From the NCBI RefSeq assembly GCF_902833905.1, contig NZ_CADFGP010000002.1, positions 186,001-250,000 of the forward strand: a stretch of 64,000 nt of DNA. Reading direction: 5' to 3'. This stretch comes from Paraburkholderia tuberum STM678. Its GTDB lineage: Bacteria > Pseudomonadota > Gammaproteobacteria > Burkholderiales > Burkholderiaceae. This document shows positions 18,513-26,849 of this stretch, piece after piece; within the stretch, counting starts at the first letter, position 1, and every line of letters begins with the position of its first letter. Position numbers and translations under genes: made by a program. Below the pieces are notes generated by a model. It ran no database searches. It was not told the DNA's origin and worked only from the letters and a program-made list of their open reading frames with translations.

Positions 18513-19132
18513 AAAAATGTGGCATGAAGAAGAAAGCAATCTCTCAGGAAAGGCTGGAATGGGATCTGGAGCCTGATGAAGAGGGACTTGTAAAGACAGC
18601 TAGTATCGCTGATTCGAATGAAAGGGAGCGCCACATCAAAGATCTCGTTGCAAGGGGATCGATCCTGAGTATGTTAAATCTCGCTCACTTCTACGAATAT
18701 AGGCGTGCGAAAAATGGCGGACCTGATTTAGTCTCTGCGGAAGCGTGGTACCAAAAGGCTGTCGAGAGTGGTTCCGCCGTCGCAACCTTCAACGCTGGCT
18801 ATTTTTACTTGCGCCGAAAGAATTACGAGAAGGCCCGTGAAATATTCTCGGTTGGCATGGACCGTGGCTATGCGCCTGCCATCGTTCGGCTTGCGGATTT
18901 GTATGTTCACGGATTGGGAGTCGAGAAAGACTATGACCGCGCGAAAGAGTTGTATAAACGGGCTGCCAAAAATGGGAACCTTTGGGCCAAAGCCGCTCTC
19001 GGAGCGATGACTGCCAGTCTCGCTAGTAGTGTTTGGGTGAGATGTAAAGGGTATGTGATGGTCGCACTTGCTGGCATTCAAATTAGATTTCAAAAATGGC
19101 GCGAGCCGCTTAGTGAGAGATTGAAAAAATAA
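18509..19132 (+). CDS. Sel1-repeat protein, candidate partner/immunity protein (copy 2)
   Basis: A second 207-aa Sel1-repeat protein, the same length as the first copy and similar along its whole length: IKDLVARGSILSMLNLAHFY, AEAWYQKAVESGSAVATFN, NYEKAREIFSVGMDRGYAP, AKELYKRAAKNGNLWAK. Both end in a WREP-L/R-SE-LKK tail. The GTG at 18509 overlaps the stop of the orphan tail; an in-frame ATG at 18524 is the alternative. AT-rich like copy 1. Divergence from copy 1 is spread over the protein, so the duplication is not recent, or the two modules came in separately. If these are immunity proteins, this one would protect against a tip the cell no longer makes. Confidence 0.78.
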   Translation: MKKCGMKKKAISQERLEWDLEPDEEGLVKTASIADSNERERHIKDLVARGSILSMLNLAHFYEYRRAKNGGPDLVSAEAWYQKAVESGSAVATFNAGYFYLRRKNYEKAREIFSVGMDRGYAPAIVRLADLYVHGLGVEKDYDRAKELYKRAAKNGNLWAKAALGAMTASLASSVWVRCKGYVMVALAGIQIRFQKWREPLSERLKK

Positions 19133-19298
19133 GAACTTAAATGTGGCAGAAGATCGATCACGTTTCCCGATCGTTGCTTCACGGGCGGTTTTTTGATGCT
19201 GGGCCGATGTGGGGTTTCGGGCTGCGGGGGCTTGGCGATCAACAGGGGCGGTTTCGGCCAATGCAGTGCGACAACCCGGTTCTGAAGAAAAAAGAAAG

Positions 19299-21368
19299 AT
19301 GCAGAAAACAACAAAGCTAGCGCGGCGTGGCGTGCTGCGTCCGCTGTGCCTCGCAGTTGCTCTCGCACTGACAATCCCGGGCGCATATGCGGCCGGGATT
19401 GTCGCTGACGGCGGCACCGCGACAATCGTCTCGACCGCAGCAAACGGCCACCAGACCGTGTCGATCGCGCCGGCGGTGGGCGGCGTGTCGAACAACACGT
19501 ACCGCTCGTTCAACGTTTCGGCAGCGGGCGCGGACCTGAACAACGTGGGTATCAACGCGGGCACGATCGTCAACCAGGTGACGAGCACGAATCCGTCGCT
19601 GATCCAGGGGGCGGTCAGCGTGCTGGGACCGCGCGCGAATGTGATTCTGGCGAACGCGAACGGCATCACGGTCGATGGCGGCAGCTTCGTGAACGCTGGA
19701 CACGTCGTGCTGTCGACGGGGCAGGTGAGTTTCAATGACGTGACGCTGGCCCCCGGCGTCACGCAGCGCAACGTCGTGCTGACGACGAACGGCGGCACGA
19801 TCACGATCGGTCCGGGCGGCCTGGGGAACCTGAGTGACGCGATGGTCAATCTCGATCTGATCGCAAAACAGCTGGTTGTGAACGGACAGGTGACAAATCC
19901 CTATACGAGTTCGACGGGCGGCATCCGGGCGATCGTCGGGAACGGCACCAACACCTATGACACGAGCTTTTCGGCGGGCGACAACGGCCACGACTGGCTC
20001 GCCAGCTCGACCTCGCCCGGCACGAACAGTTCGGGTATTGCGGTCGATATTACGGCGCTGGGTGGCCTGACGGCCGGGCGGGTCGAGCTGATCGTCACCG
20101 ACAGGGGCGCAGGCGTTCGTAATCTTGGGACGCTTTATGCGACGGCGGGCGACGTCGTGGTGTCGGCGAATGGCGATGTTGGTGTCATCGATGGCCTCGT
20201 CAAGGCCGCAGGCAATGTCAGCCTTTCGACTTCAGGTGCATTGTCGCTGAAGGGCGCACAGGTCAGCGCAGCAAATAATGTGACGGTCAACGCGAACGGC
20301 ATCACGCTGGCCGACGACGCGACCGGCCCGTCGATCCTGAGCGCAGGCAATGCGATGAACCTGACCAGCGCGGGCGACATTGCGAACACGGGCAGCCAGA
20401 TCCAGGCCGGCACCGTGGCAGAGGATGGCACCCTGAGCGGCAACGGTCTGACATTGAATGCGACCGGCAGCATCATCAACCGCTCGACGCCAGAGAACCT
20501 CGGGATCATCTTCGCGGCTGGCGGTGTCCTGTCGCTGAACGCCGCGGGTGACATCACCAACGACAACGCCCGGATACTCGGCAACCAGGGCGTGAACCTC
20601 ACCGCGCAGGGCGACGTCTCCAACATCATCGACCACACGGACGGCACGGATAACGGCCAGCCGGTCGCGTATTCGCACACGGGCGGCAGCTTCCTGTTCT
20701 TTACGCATACCACGAGCGGCTTCGATGTCGACTACGGCAGCGTCGACCAGCCCGACCAGCTGGCGCTCATCGCGTCGGACAGCGGCCCGGTCACGATCTC
20801 CGGCCGCAACGTGTCCAATAGCGGCGGCCTGATCCAGTCGAACGACGGCGCTATTTCGATCAACGCGCAACAGGCCTTCACCAACGCAGCCGTGTTTGCT
20901 GGCCAGGCGAGCTATGCGCAGAGCTGCTGGATCTTCTGCCACGCGAACGCGTCGAGTAACGTCACCGCAAATGGCGGCACAATCCAGACCGGCGGCAGGA
21001 TCGCGATTACGGCAGGAACGAGCGCGAGCAACATTGGTGGCACCGTGCTTGCCGGCGGCGACCTCAGCGTCACCGCGCCCGTTACTTACGCGCAGGGCGT
21101 CACCGGTTATTCGGCGATCAACCAGGATCGCGGCTTCAAGGCATTTTTCGGTAGCACCTGGGCACAGATCCTTGCGACCGATGTGGGTGGCGGTTTCACG
21201 GCCGATGGCCTGATCACGCTGACGGGCGACGCGATCATTGATGGCGGCTACATTTCGGGCGGCAAGGGAGCCAGCGCCACCGGCGGCATCACCACCGTGC
21301 GTGCACCGTCCAGCACACCGGTGCAGATCGGCCAGCATCTGGGCCTGACGACATGGGGGTGGTACTGA
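19299..21368 (+). CDS. Second two-partner-secretion exoprotein (short TpsA), 689 aa
   Basis: This is a secreted exoprotein with a clean signal peptide (basic MQKTTKLARRG, core PLCLAVALALTIPGA, cleavage near AYAAG) followed directly by a TPS domain: VGGVSNNTYRSFNVS, LNNVGINAGTIVNQV and the NANG turn (LANANGITVDGG). The rest is beta-helix-type repeat ending at residue 689, with no toxin-like tip. A CxxxC (SCWIFCH) lies at ~545. I chose the ATG at 19299, preceded by AAAGAAAG, over earlier in-frame codons. The end overlaps the TpsB start as TGATG, so the pair is probably translationally coupled; this is the exoprotein that the adjacent TpsB most directly serves. It may act as an adhesin or biofilm factor; that is inference. 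Confidence 0.88.
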   Translation: MQKTTKLARRGVLRPLCLAVALALTIPGAYAAGIVADGGTATIVSTAANGHQTVSIAPAVGGVSNNTYRSFNVSAAGADLNNVGINAGTIVNQVTSTNPSLIQGAVSVLGPRANVILANANGITVDGGSFVNAGHVVLSTGQVSFNDVTLAPGVTQRNVVLTTNGGTITIGPGGLGNLSDAMVNLDLIAKQLVVNGQVTNPYTSSTGGIRAIVGNGTNTYDTSFSAGDNGHDWLASSTSPGTNSSGIAVDITALGGLTAGRVELIVTDRGAGVRNLGTLYATAGDVVVSANGDVGVIDGLVKAAGNVSLSTSGALSLKGAQVSAANNVTVNANGITLADDATGPSILSAGNAMNLTSAGDIANTGSQIQAGTVAEDGTLSGNGLTLNATGSIINRSTPENLGIIFAAGGVLSLNAAGDITNDNARILGNQGVNLTAQGDVSNIIDHTDGTDNGQPVAYSHTGGSFLFFTHTTSGFDVDYGSVDQPDQLALIASDSGPVTISGRNVSNSGGLIQSNDGAISINAQQAFTNAAVFAGQASYAQSCWIFCHANASSNVTANGGTIQTGGRIAITAGTSASNIGGTVLAGGDLSVTAPVTYAQGVTGYSAINQDRGFKAFFGSTWAQILATDVGGGFTADGLITLTGDAIIDGGYISGGKGASATGGITTVRAPSSTPVQIGQHLGLTTWGWY

Positions 21369-23173
21369 TGCGGGAGACGTTCAACCCGCAGCAGTGGATT
21401 CCCGTGCTGGCGCTGACAGGTCTTGCAACCCTGATCCTGTCAGGCCCGCCAGCCCTCGCCCAGACTGCACCCCGCCCGGTCCAGGATCCGGCGCAACAGC
21501 TCATCGACCAGCAACGCGAGCGCGCACGGCAGCAGCAACTGAACCAGCCGCCCGCATCCATTACATTGCCGGCGTCAGAGGCGGAGACCACGCTGGACAT
21601 TCCGCCGGATACGCCCGTCGACCAGATCGCCGAAACGGGGCCGACTTTCCAGGTCAACCGGATCGTGCTGGCCGGACCGAACGGCAGCCCGCTCGCGAAC
21701 CCGACCCGGGTGCCGCAGGCGACGCTCGATGCAATCATCGCGCCGTTCACGGGGCATGCGCTGGGCTCGCACCGGATCAATGTGCTGCTCAAGCGACTGA
21801 CCGATGCGTTGGTGTCGGCGGGCTATGTAACCACGCGTGCCCTGCTGGGGCCGCAGAACCTTGGTACGGGCACGCTCACGGTGACCGTGCAGGTGGGCCG
21901 CATCGAGGCGTTCACAGTGAACGGCCAGCCCATCCGGCGCCTTTCGAAGGACCCGACGTCGGCTGGTGGAGGCTGGCTGACCGACGCCGGCTACCAGAAC
22001 GCTTTTCCAGCGTCTCCGGGCGATCCGCTCCGGCTCGCGGATCTCGACCAGGGCGTGGCGCAGATCAACCGCCTGCGCCGCAACCAGGCGCAGGTGCAGA
22101 TCCTGCCGGGCCAGAGTCCGGGCGAGTCAGTGGTTGCGATCGCGAATCAGCCCGGCGACCGTCTGTCGTACACGCTGGGCGTCGACAACTACGGCAGTTC
22201 CGCGACCGGCGTTACCCGCTACCGGGCCGGGGTCGAAGCCGACAACGTGCTCGGGTTGCAGGAGTCGCTCAGCCTGAATTTCATCGACAGTCTGGAGAGC
22301 AACGCGCTCGTGGGCTCGTTCGCGGTGCCGTTCGGCCGTCACTCCTTCAGCTACACGCTGGCTGATTCTGAATACCAGCAGGTGATCGGCACGACGGCGC
22401 TGGAGTACGGCCGTACGCTGAGCCATATTTTCGGCTGGAACTACGCACTCGATCTGAGCCAGGCGGGCGCCACGAATATCGACGCGACGCTGTCGTGGCG
22501 CCGCACCGATCGCGAGGTGAACAACATCGACCTCGATCCGCAGCGTGTGGCGGTATTGCGGGTGGGCGGCAACTGGCTGCGCAAGTTCGTGCTGAACGAC
22601 GCACCGGGCAACGTCACGCTCGATGCGGGTATTTCGCAGGGCCTGCCGTGGCTCGAAGCGGACCACGACGCACATGACATTACGCGCGACGACGCGCACA
22701 GCCAGTTCACCAAATTCGATGCGACCGCGACTTTCACGGTGCCGCTGCCGAAGATGGGCAGTGCGGCGTTCGCCTATCGTGGCGTGCTGGGTGGCCAGTA
22801 CACGAATATGGCGCTGTTCGGCTCCGAGCAGCTCTATCTGGGCGGCATGGACACCATTCGCGGGTTCCGTTCCGGCGAGATCGTCGGCGACCGGGGCTTT
22901 TACTCGCGCAACGAGATCGCGTGGGTCAACACACCGGCCTGGCACGACGGACGGATCGAGCCGTACGTGTTTCTCGACGCGGGCAAGGCGAGCCTCATCG
23001 CGGTGCCGGGCTTCCCGACGCTGGCCGGTGTCGGCGCCGGTCTGCGCGCGCAGTGGCAATGGCATGCGCGGATGGTGTCGGGCGAGGTGACCGTCGGCCG
23101 CGCCCTGAGCCAGCCTGCCAGCCTGGGGCCGCGTGCGACGCTCGTGCTGGCCACCGCCAATCTCAACTTCTGA
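21368..23173 (+). CDS. TpsB outer-membrane transporter (FhaC/ShlB/HecB family)
   Basis: This ~601-aa outer-membrane pore exports TpsA proteins. The signal peptide is visible (core ALTGLATLILSGPPALAQ). A Gln-rich helix and linker follow, then two POTRA domains: FQVNRIVLAGPNGSP to ~160 and the VGRIEAFTVNGQPIRR region to ~260. A 16-strand barrel makes up the rest. The conserved loop-6 motif is present as DTIRGFRSGEIVGDRGFY, and the last strand ends in phenylalanine (NLNF), as outer-membrane barrels do. The ATG at 21368 shares bases with the stop of the exoprotein gene; an ATG 15 bases earlier is the alternative. It is the only TpsB in the window, so it may also export the giant exoprotein. Confidence 0.93.
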   Translation: MRETFNPQQWIPVLALTGLATLILSGPPALAQTAPRPVQDPAQQLIDQQRERARQQQLNQPPASITLPASEAETTLDIPPDTPVDQIAETGPTFQVNRIVLAGPNGSPLANPTRVPQATLDAIIAPFTGHALGSHRINVLLKRLTDALVSAGYVTTRALLGPQNLGTGTLTVTVQVGRIEAFTVNGQPIRRLSKDPTSAGGGWLTDAGYQNAFPASPGDPLRLADLDQGVAQINRLRRNQAQVQILPGQSPGESVVAIANQPGDRLSYTLGVDNYGSSATGVTRYRAGVEADNVLGLQESLSLNFIDSLESNALVGSFAVPFGRHSFSYTLADSEYQQVIGTTALEYGRTLSHIFGWNYALDLSQAGATNIDATLSWRRTDREVNNIDLDPQRVAVLRVGGNWLRKFVLNDAPGNVTLDAGISQGLPWLEADHDAHDITRDDAHSQFTKFDATATFTVPLPKMGSAAFAYRGVLGGQYTNMALFGSEQLYLGGMDTIRGFRSGEIVGDRGFYSRNEIAWVNTPAWHDGRIEPYVFLDAGKASLIAVPGFPTLAGVGAGLRAQWQWHARMVSGEVTVGRALSQPASLGPRATLVLATANLNF

Positions 23174-23192
23174 AGATGGAAAAGGAAATCCT

Positions 23193-24083
23193 ATGTCTTT
23201 CACGACCACCACGATCCGCGCGCTGTGCGTAACCGCTTTCGCCTCCGTCGCGCTGGGCACGGCCATGCCGACACTGGTGCACGCTGCCGGTGCGGCTGCG
23301 CCGTCGGCCAGCAGTGCACTGCCTGCCGGCACGGTGGCCATCGTCAACGGCGTGGCGATCCCGCAGGCGCAGCTCGACGAGGTAGTGCGCGTCGCCGTGC
23401 AGACATCACGCCAGCCTGATACGCCGCAACTGCGGCAGGCGCTCAAGGCGCAACTGATTACGCGTGAACTGTTCCGCCAGGGTGCCGAGAAGGGGCGCTA
23501 CGATACGAAGCCCGAAGTCCTGCAGGCGATGAGTGCCGCGAAGCTCAACGCGGAAACGCAGCTTTATCTGAGGGACAACATTCACCCCGAGCCCGTCACG
23601 GATGCGCAGGTGAAAGCGCGCTATGACGCGATCGTCGCGTCGCTCGGCAAGGAAGAATACAAGCCGCGCCTCATCGCGGTGGCGGACGACGCGACCGCGA
23701 AAACCGTGCTGGCGGCGCTGAAGTCCGGCACAGCGTTCGACGCATTGGCGCGCCAGTACAGCGTGGCACCGAGCAAGGCGGCAGGCGGCGAGCTGCCGTG
23801 GGTCGGCTTCAAGACACCCCTGACCGAGGGCAACACGCAGGGGCTGCCGCTGCCGGTCGCGCAGGCGATCACGCAGTTGCCTGCGGGCGGCGTCACACCG
23901 GCAGCGATCCCGGCAGGCAATGCGCGTGTGATCGTGAAGCTTGAGGCGAAGCGGCCCACCCAGGTGCCCGCGTTCGATCAGGCGAAAGAGACGATCCGGC
24001 AGCAACTGCAGGCGCTGGCGCTGGAAAAGGCCGCTGCGCAGTTCACCGGTAGCCTGATGAAGAACGCGACGATCCAGCAGTGA
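23193..24083 (+). CDS. Periplasmic parvulin-type peptidyl-prolyl isomerase (SurA/Par27-like)
   Basis: A 296-aa protein with a signal peptide (core VTAFASVALGTAMPTLVHAAG), a helical N-terminal chaperone region (~40-130, starting VAIVNGVAIPQAQLDE, the usual opening of SurA-N domains) and a PpiC rotamase domain (~140-260). The rotamase part carries FDALARQYSVAPSKAAGGELPW-type phrases, with AGGELPWVGF as the clearest. It would hold exported proteins unfolded in the periplasm. In Bordetella a parvulin, Par27, binds the TPS exoprotein FhaB on its way to FhaC; here the gene lies 19 bp after TpsB with AAAGGAA before its ATG, so a dedicated chaperone for this locus is likely. Confidence 0.88.
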   Translation: MSFTTTTIRALCVTAFASVALGTAMPTLVHAAGAAAPSASSALPAGTVAIVNGVAIPQAQLDEVVRVAVQTSRQPDTPQLRQALKAQLITRELFRQGAEKGRYDTKPEVLQAMSAAKLNAETQLYLRDNIHPEPVTDAQVKARYDAIVASLGKEEYKPRLIAVADDATAKTVLAALKSGTAFDALARQYSVAPSKAAGGELPWVGFKTPLTEGNTQGLPLPVAQAITQLPAGGVTPAAIPAGNARVIVKLEAKRPTQVPAFDQAKETIRQQLQALALEKAAAQFTGSLMKNATIQQ

Positions 24084-24109
24084 AGTCCGGTAAGCGCCAG
24101 AAGCGTCAT

Positions 24110-24147
24110 GCAGCGTCGGGAGGGAACAATTCCCTCCACGTCGCTGC
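24110..24147 (+). other. Intercistronic hairpin after the parvulin gene
   Basis: A strong inverted repeat: inner arms GGAGGGAA / TTCCCTCC around a 3-base loop, with outer arms GCAGCG / CGCTGC. It starts 27 bp after the parvulin stop. There is no T run after it, so it is not a standard terminator. It may be an RNA-stability or attenuating hairpin that sets apart expression of the secretion genes from the small genes downstream. Confidence 0.5.
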
Positions 24148-24181
24148 AGCGCGATCAACGTTCAGGAAACGTTGGAACAAC

Positions 24182-24472
24182 ATGCTGATACGACGAACCC
24201 TGCCGGCAATCTGTGGCGCAATTGTCCTGCTGGACCCGGGCACCGCTGCGCTCGCCGTCTACCGGGAAGAATGGCTGAACGCACGCCAACTGGCTCAGAC
24301 CGACGCGGCGGCAGTCCACGCGCGGTCTGCCGCGCGGGTGCCCAATCATGGTGTGCAGGGCCGGTCCAGATCGACCGCCGTCAGTGCGGCAGGGCGGTCG
24401 AATCATCAGCCACGATCAGCCTCGTCCGACCCGATTGCGGCTTTTGCCGTGAATCGCCAGCCCAGCCGGTAG
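24182..24472 (+). CDS. Hypothetical small exported protein, 96 aa
   Basis: A short frame that begins MLIRRTLPAICGAIVLLD and could carry a signal peptide or single membrane helix (residues 4-20), followed by an Ala/Arg/Ser-rich, low-complexity remainder. It lies between the parvulin gene and another small gene on the same strand, 5 bp before the next start, which supports its being translated in an operon. A ribosome-binding-like AGGAAAC lies 13 bases upstream. No family recognised. The low-complexity second half means it may be a decayed gene. Confidence 0.4.
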   Translation: MLIRRTLPAICGAIVLLDPGTAALAVYREEWLNARQLAQTDAAAVHARSAARVPNHGVQGRSRSTAVSAAGRSNHQPRSASSDPIAAFAVNRQPSR

Positions 24473-24477
24473 ATGAA

Positions 24478-24888
24478 ATGACAAACGCACGTCGCCCAAC
24501 CGCAGTGAGCCGGGCCGCCGTAATCGGGAGCATGGTGCCCGGCACGCGCTACGCGCTGCACCAGATCACGAAGCGCGTCGACGGCAGTATTCCCAATGTC
24601 CAGGCAGCACTGGCAGATTGCGTCGCGCGAGGAGTACTCAGGAAAGCGATGTCCGGCAAGCGCGCCGTCTACTGGGTTCCCACGGAAGAGGAAATCCAGA
24701 ACGAACAGCCGGACGCGAAGCGGTATGCGTCGCCGCAGGCGACCCTCCAAGGATACGAGGCGACGATGCGCCGGTTTCAGGATCTCTGCATGGCGACGCG
24801 GCCGCCGCGCCCGGCGGGTCAGACCATCCGGTCTGTGATCGGGCCGATGCAGAAGGCTCCGGTCCGTCCGGATGAGGCGGACGCCTGA
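24478..24888 (+). CDS. Hypothetical protein with a winged-helix-like N-terminal half
   Basis: A 136-aa soluble protein of unknown function. Its first ~75 residues have the pattern of a winged helix: VPGTRYALHQITKRVDG (helices), VQAALADCVARGVLRKAM (recognition-helix-like, with a Gly-Val-Leu turn) and KRAVYWVPTEEE (wing strands). The rest is a helix with polar surface (GYEATMRRFQDLCMATR) and a Pro-rich tail. It sits between the secretion genes and the membrane/H-NS gene, on the same strand and 62 bp before it. A DNA-binding role in controlling the locus is possible, but this is a structural guess. Confidence 0.5.
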   Translation: MTNARRPTAVSRAAVIGSMVPGTRYALHQITKRVDGSIPNVQAALADCVARGVLRKAMSGKRAVYWVPTEEEIQNEQPDAKRYASPQATLQGYEATMRRFQDLCMATRPPRPAGQTIRSVIGPMQKAPVRPDEADA

Positions 24889-24950
24889 GACCGCGTTGCT
24901 GACCAGCACCGATGCAGAACCGGATGCCAACCAGAGGAGGAAACCAAAAT

Positions 24951-25670
24951 ATGTCGTCTCACCGTTCGCCGTCGAACGGAATTGAAGTCCCGATACTGGC
25001 AGGTGCCGCCGCGTTTCTTGGTTTCTGCTTCTGGATCGCGCAGATTTCCGGTGCCAGTCTGGCCTCGGTGATGAAGTCCGCCTTTGGGCTGATCGGGCTG
25101 GCTGTCGTGGTCGGCGGTGCCCTGTGGTGGCTGAAGGACTATTTCTTCATCGGTGCGGCGTTCTATCTGGTGGTCGGCTGGCGCGTTGTGTGGCCGGTGC
25201 TGGACAGCATCGCCGCAGGCGGCCACGAGGGAGAAGACTGGCCGTTGATGCCATACGAGAATACGTTCATGGCCAGCGGCTGGCTGAATTGGAGTGTCGA
25301 GTCGATCCTGATAGCCGTGTTCATCTACGGGATCTCCCGGCGCGGCCGCGACTCGTATTACGCTAGACGAGGGCACATCATGACAACATATCGCGAACTC
25401 AAGAAGCAGATTGCTGCACTCACAGACCATGCCAACGCCGTGCGCGCGACGGAATTCCTGAGTGTCGTGAATGAAATCCGGGCGATGGTGGCCGAGTACG
25501 GCATCACGGAGAAGGACATCTTCCCCGCTCACCGCGGCCGGCCGCGAAAACATCAACCTCGGCCTCCGAAATACCGCGATCCGCAGACCGGTGCCACCTG
25601 GTCGGGCCGCGGCAGGCCGCCGGCGTGGATCAGGGGGAAGACGCGGGAGCGCTTCGAGATCAAAGGCTGA
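24951..25670 (+). CDS. Membrane domain fused in frame to an H-NS-type nucleoid protein
   Basis: A 239-aa frame with a very good ribosome-binding site (GAGGAGG, 24934-24940) before its ATG. Residues 1-143 hold about four hydrophobic helices (~12-32, 43-61, 65-86, 113-129) and end in a basic stretch SRRGRDSYYARRGH. Residues 144-239 are a complete H-NS family protein of the Bordetella/Burkholderia type: a coiled-coil opening MTTYRELKKQIAALTDHANA, a basic linker HRGRPRKHQPRP and the DNA-binding core TGATWSGRGRPPAWI. No stop separates the halves. The Met at 25380 has GAGGG seven bases upstream, so H-NS could also be made alone. H-NS proteins silence AT-rich foreign DNA such as the nearby Sel1 region. 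Confidence 0.8.
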   Translation: MSSHRSPSNGIEVPILAGAAAFLGFCFWIAQISGASLASVMKSAFGLIGLAVVVGGALWWLKDYFFIGAAFYLVVGWRVVWPVLDSIAAGGHEGEDWPLMPYENTFMASGWLNWSVESILIAVFIYGISRRGRDSYYARRGHIMTTYRELKKQIAALTDHANAVRATEFLSVVNEIRAMVAEYGITEKDIFPAHRGRPRKHQPRPPKYRDPQTGATWSGRGRPPAWIRGKTRERFEIKG

Positions 25671-25802
25671 ACGCCAGCCCCATTCTCACGGCGGCGCAGT
25701 GGCCCCCAGCCGAGCCTCCACCGGGCGGCGATGGCCCCGCGCGAACGCGCGTGGCGCTGCGCGGATTCGCCCGGCGATGAAGCGGGGACGCCGCCGTGAC
25801 TG

Positions 25803-26741
25803 CTATGAATGCGATGACCGCTTGGGGCTGGTGCGGCGCTTCAATTGTAGTCGCAGCGCGGCGGCTTCGCTTTGCAGTGCGCCGACGAACGCGTCCGCGA
25901 GCGGATGCGCGGGCCGGTGCTCGGGACGGATCACGCTGACGCGAAACGGCAGCGACGACGCGAGCGGCCGGATATGCAGATTGTGGCCCGCGAAATCGAG
26001 CGCGGTCAGCGGATTGACGATCGCAATGCCGAGCCCTTGCCGCACGAAGCTGCACACGGACACCGCGGTCGGCGTTTCGATCAGCAGGCGGCGCGCGATG
26101 TCGGCTCGCGCGAACGCTTCGTCGATTTGCAGCCGGTATGGATCGTTCGCGGACAGGCTGATGAACGCCTGATCGGCGAAATCTTTCAATGCAATCACGC
26201 GTTTCGCGAGCAGCGGGTGAGCGTCGGGCAGCACACACACTTCATCGACGGCGATGAGCGGCGTGAGCCGCGTGCCGGGCGGCGGCGCGTCGTGCTCGGT
26301 GAGGCCGAGGTCGTAGCGCTGCGCGCTCAGCCATTCTTCGAGAAACGGCGACTCCTGCGTCGCGATCGATACGCTGACGCCCGGCTGCACATCGTGAAAG
26401 CGTTTGACGGCGCCCGGCAGGATCGAATGCGAAAACACCGGCAGCGCGATCACGGACAGCTGGCCACCCTTGAATTCGCGCAGCGCGGCCGCGGTCGACG
26501 CGACGCGTTCGAGCCCGACATACGCGCGCTTGATCTCGTCGAACAGCGTCAGCGCGGATTGCGTGGGACGCAGCCGGCCCTGCACTCGCTCGAACAACGC
26601 GAAGCCGATGCTCTGTTCCATGCGCGCAAGTTCGCGGCTTACGGTGGGCTGCGACGTGAACAGCATCTCGGCTGCCTTGGTCACGCTGCCGGCCGTCATC
26701 AGCGCGCGGAAGATTTCGATGTGCCGGTGCGTGAGCGCCAT
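25803..26741 (-). CDS. lysR: LysR-type activator of lysA
   Basis: A 312-aa LysR regulator with a classic N-terminal helix-turn-helix: LTHRHIEIFRALMTAGSVTK, then TSQPTVSRELARMEQ. The effector domain contains DFADQAFISLSANDPYRLQ and a GLGIAIVNPLTALDFAG segment. It is divergent from the diaminopimelate decarboxylase gene across a 108-bp gap, exactly the lysR/lysA layout of enteric bacteria, where LysR with diaminopimelate activates lysA and lysine represses. The symbol is given on that context plus family membership. The C-terminus is basic (LQLKRRTSPKRSS). Confidence 0.85.
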   Translation of the reverse strand: MALTHRHIEIFRALMTAGSVTKAAEMLFTSQPTVSRELARMEQSIGFALFERVQGRLRPTQSALTLFDEIKRAYVGLERVASTAAALREFKGGQLSVIALPVFSHSILPGAVKRFHDVQPGVSVSIATQESPFLEEWLSAQRYDLGLTEHDAPPPGTRLTPLIAVDEVCVLPDAHPLLAKRVIALKDFADQAFISLSANDPYRLQIDEAFARADIARRLLIETPTAVSVCSFVRQGLGIAIVNPLTALDFAGHNLHIRPLASSLPFRVSVIRPEHRPAHPLADAFVGALQSEAAALRLQLKRRTSPKRSSHS

Positions 26742-26849
26742 GGTGGGTCCGTGCTATATCAAAAGTGAATAGTCGAGCAATAGATTGGTATTTTACTGAA
26801 TGATCGCCACGGATCATCATGTCGGCTATCGCTTTCGCAAAGCTTCGAC

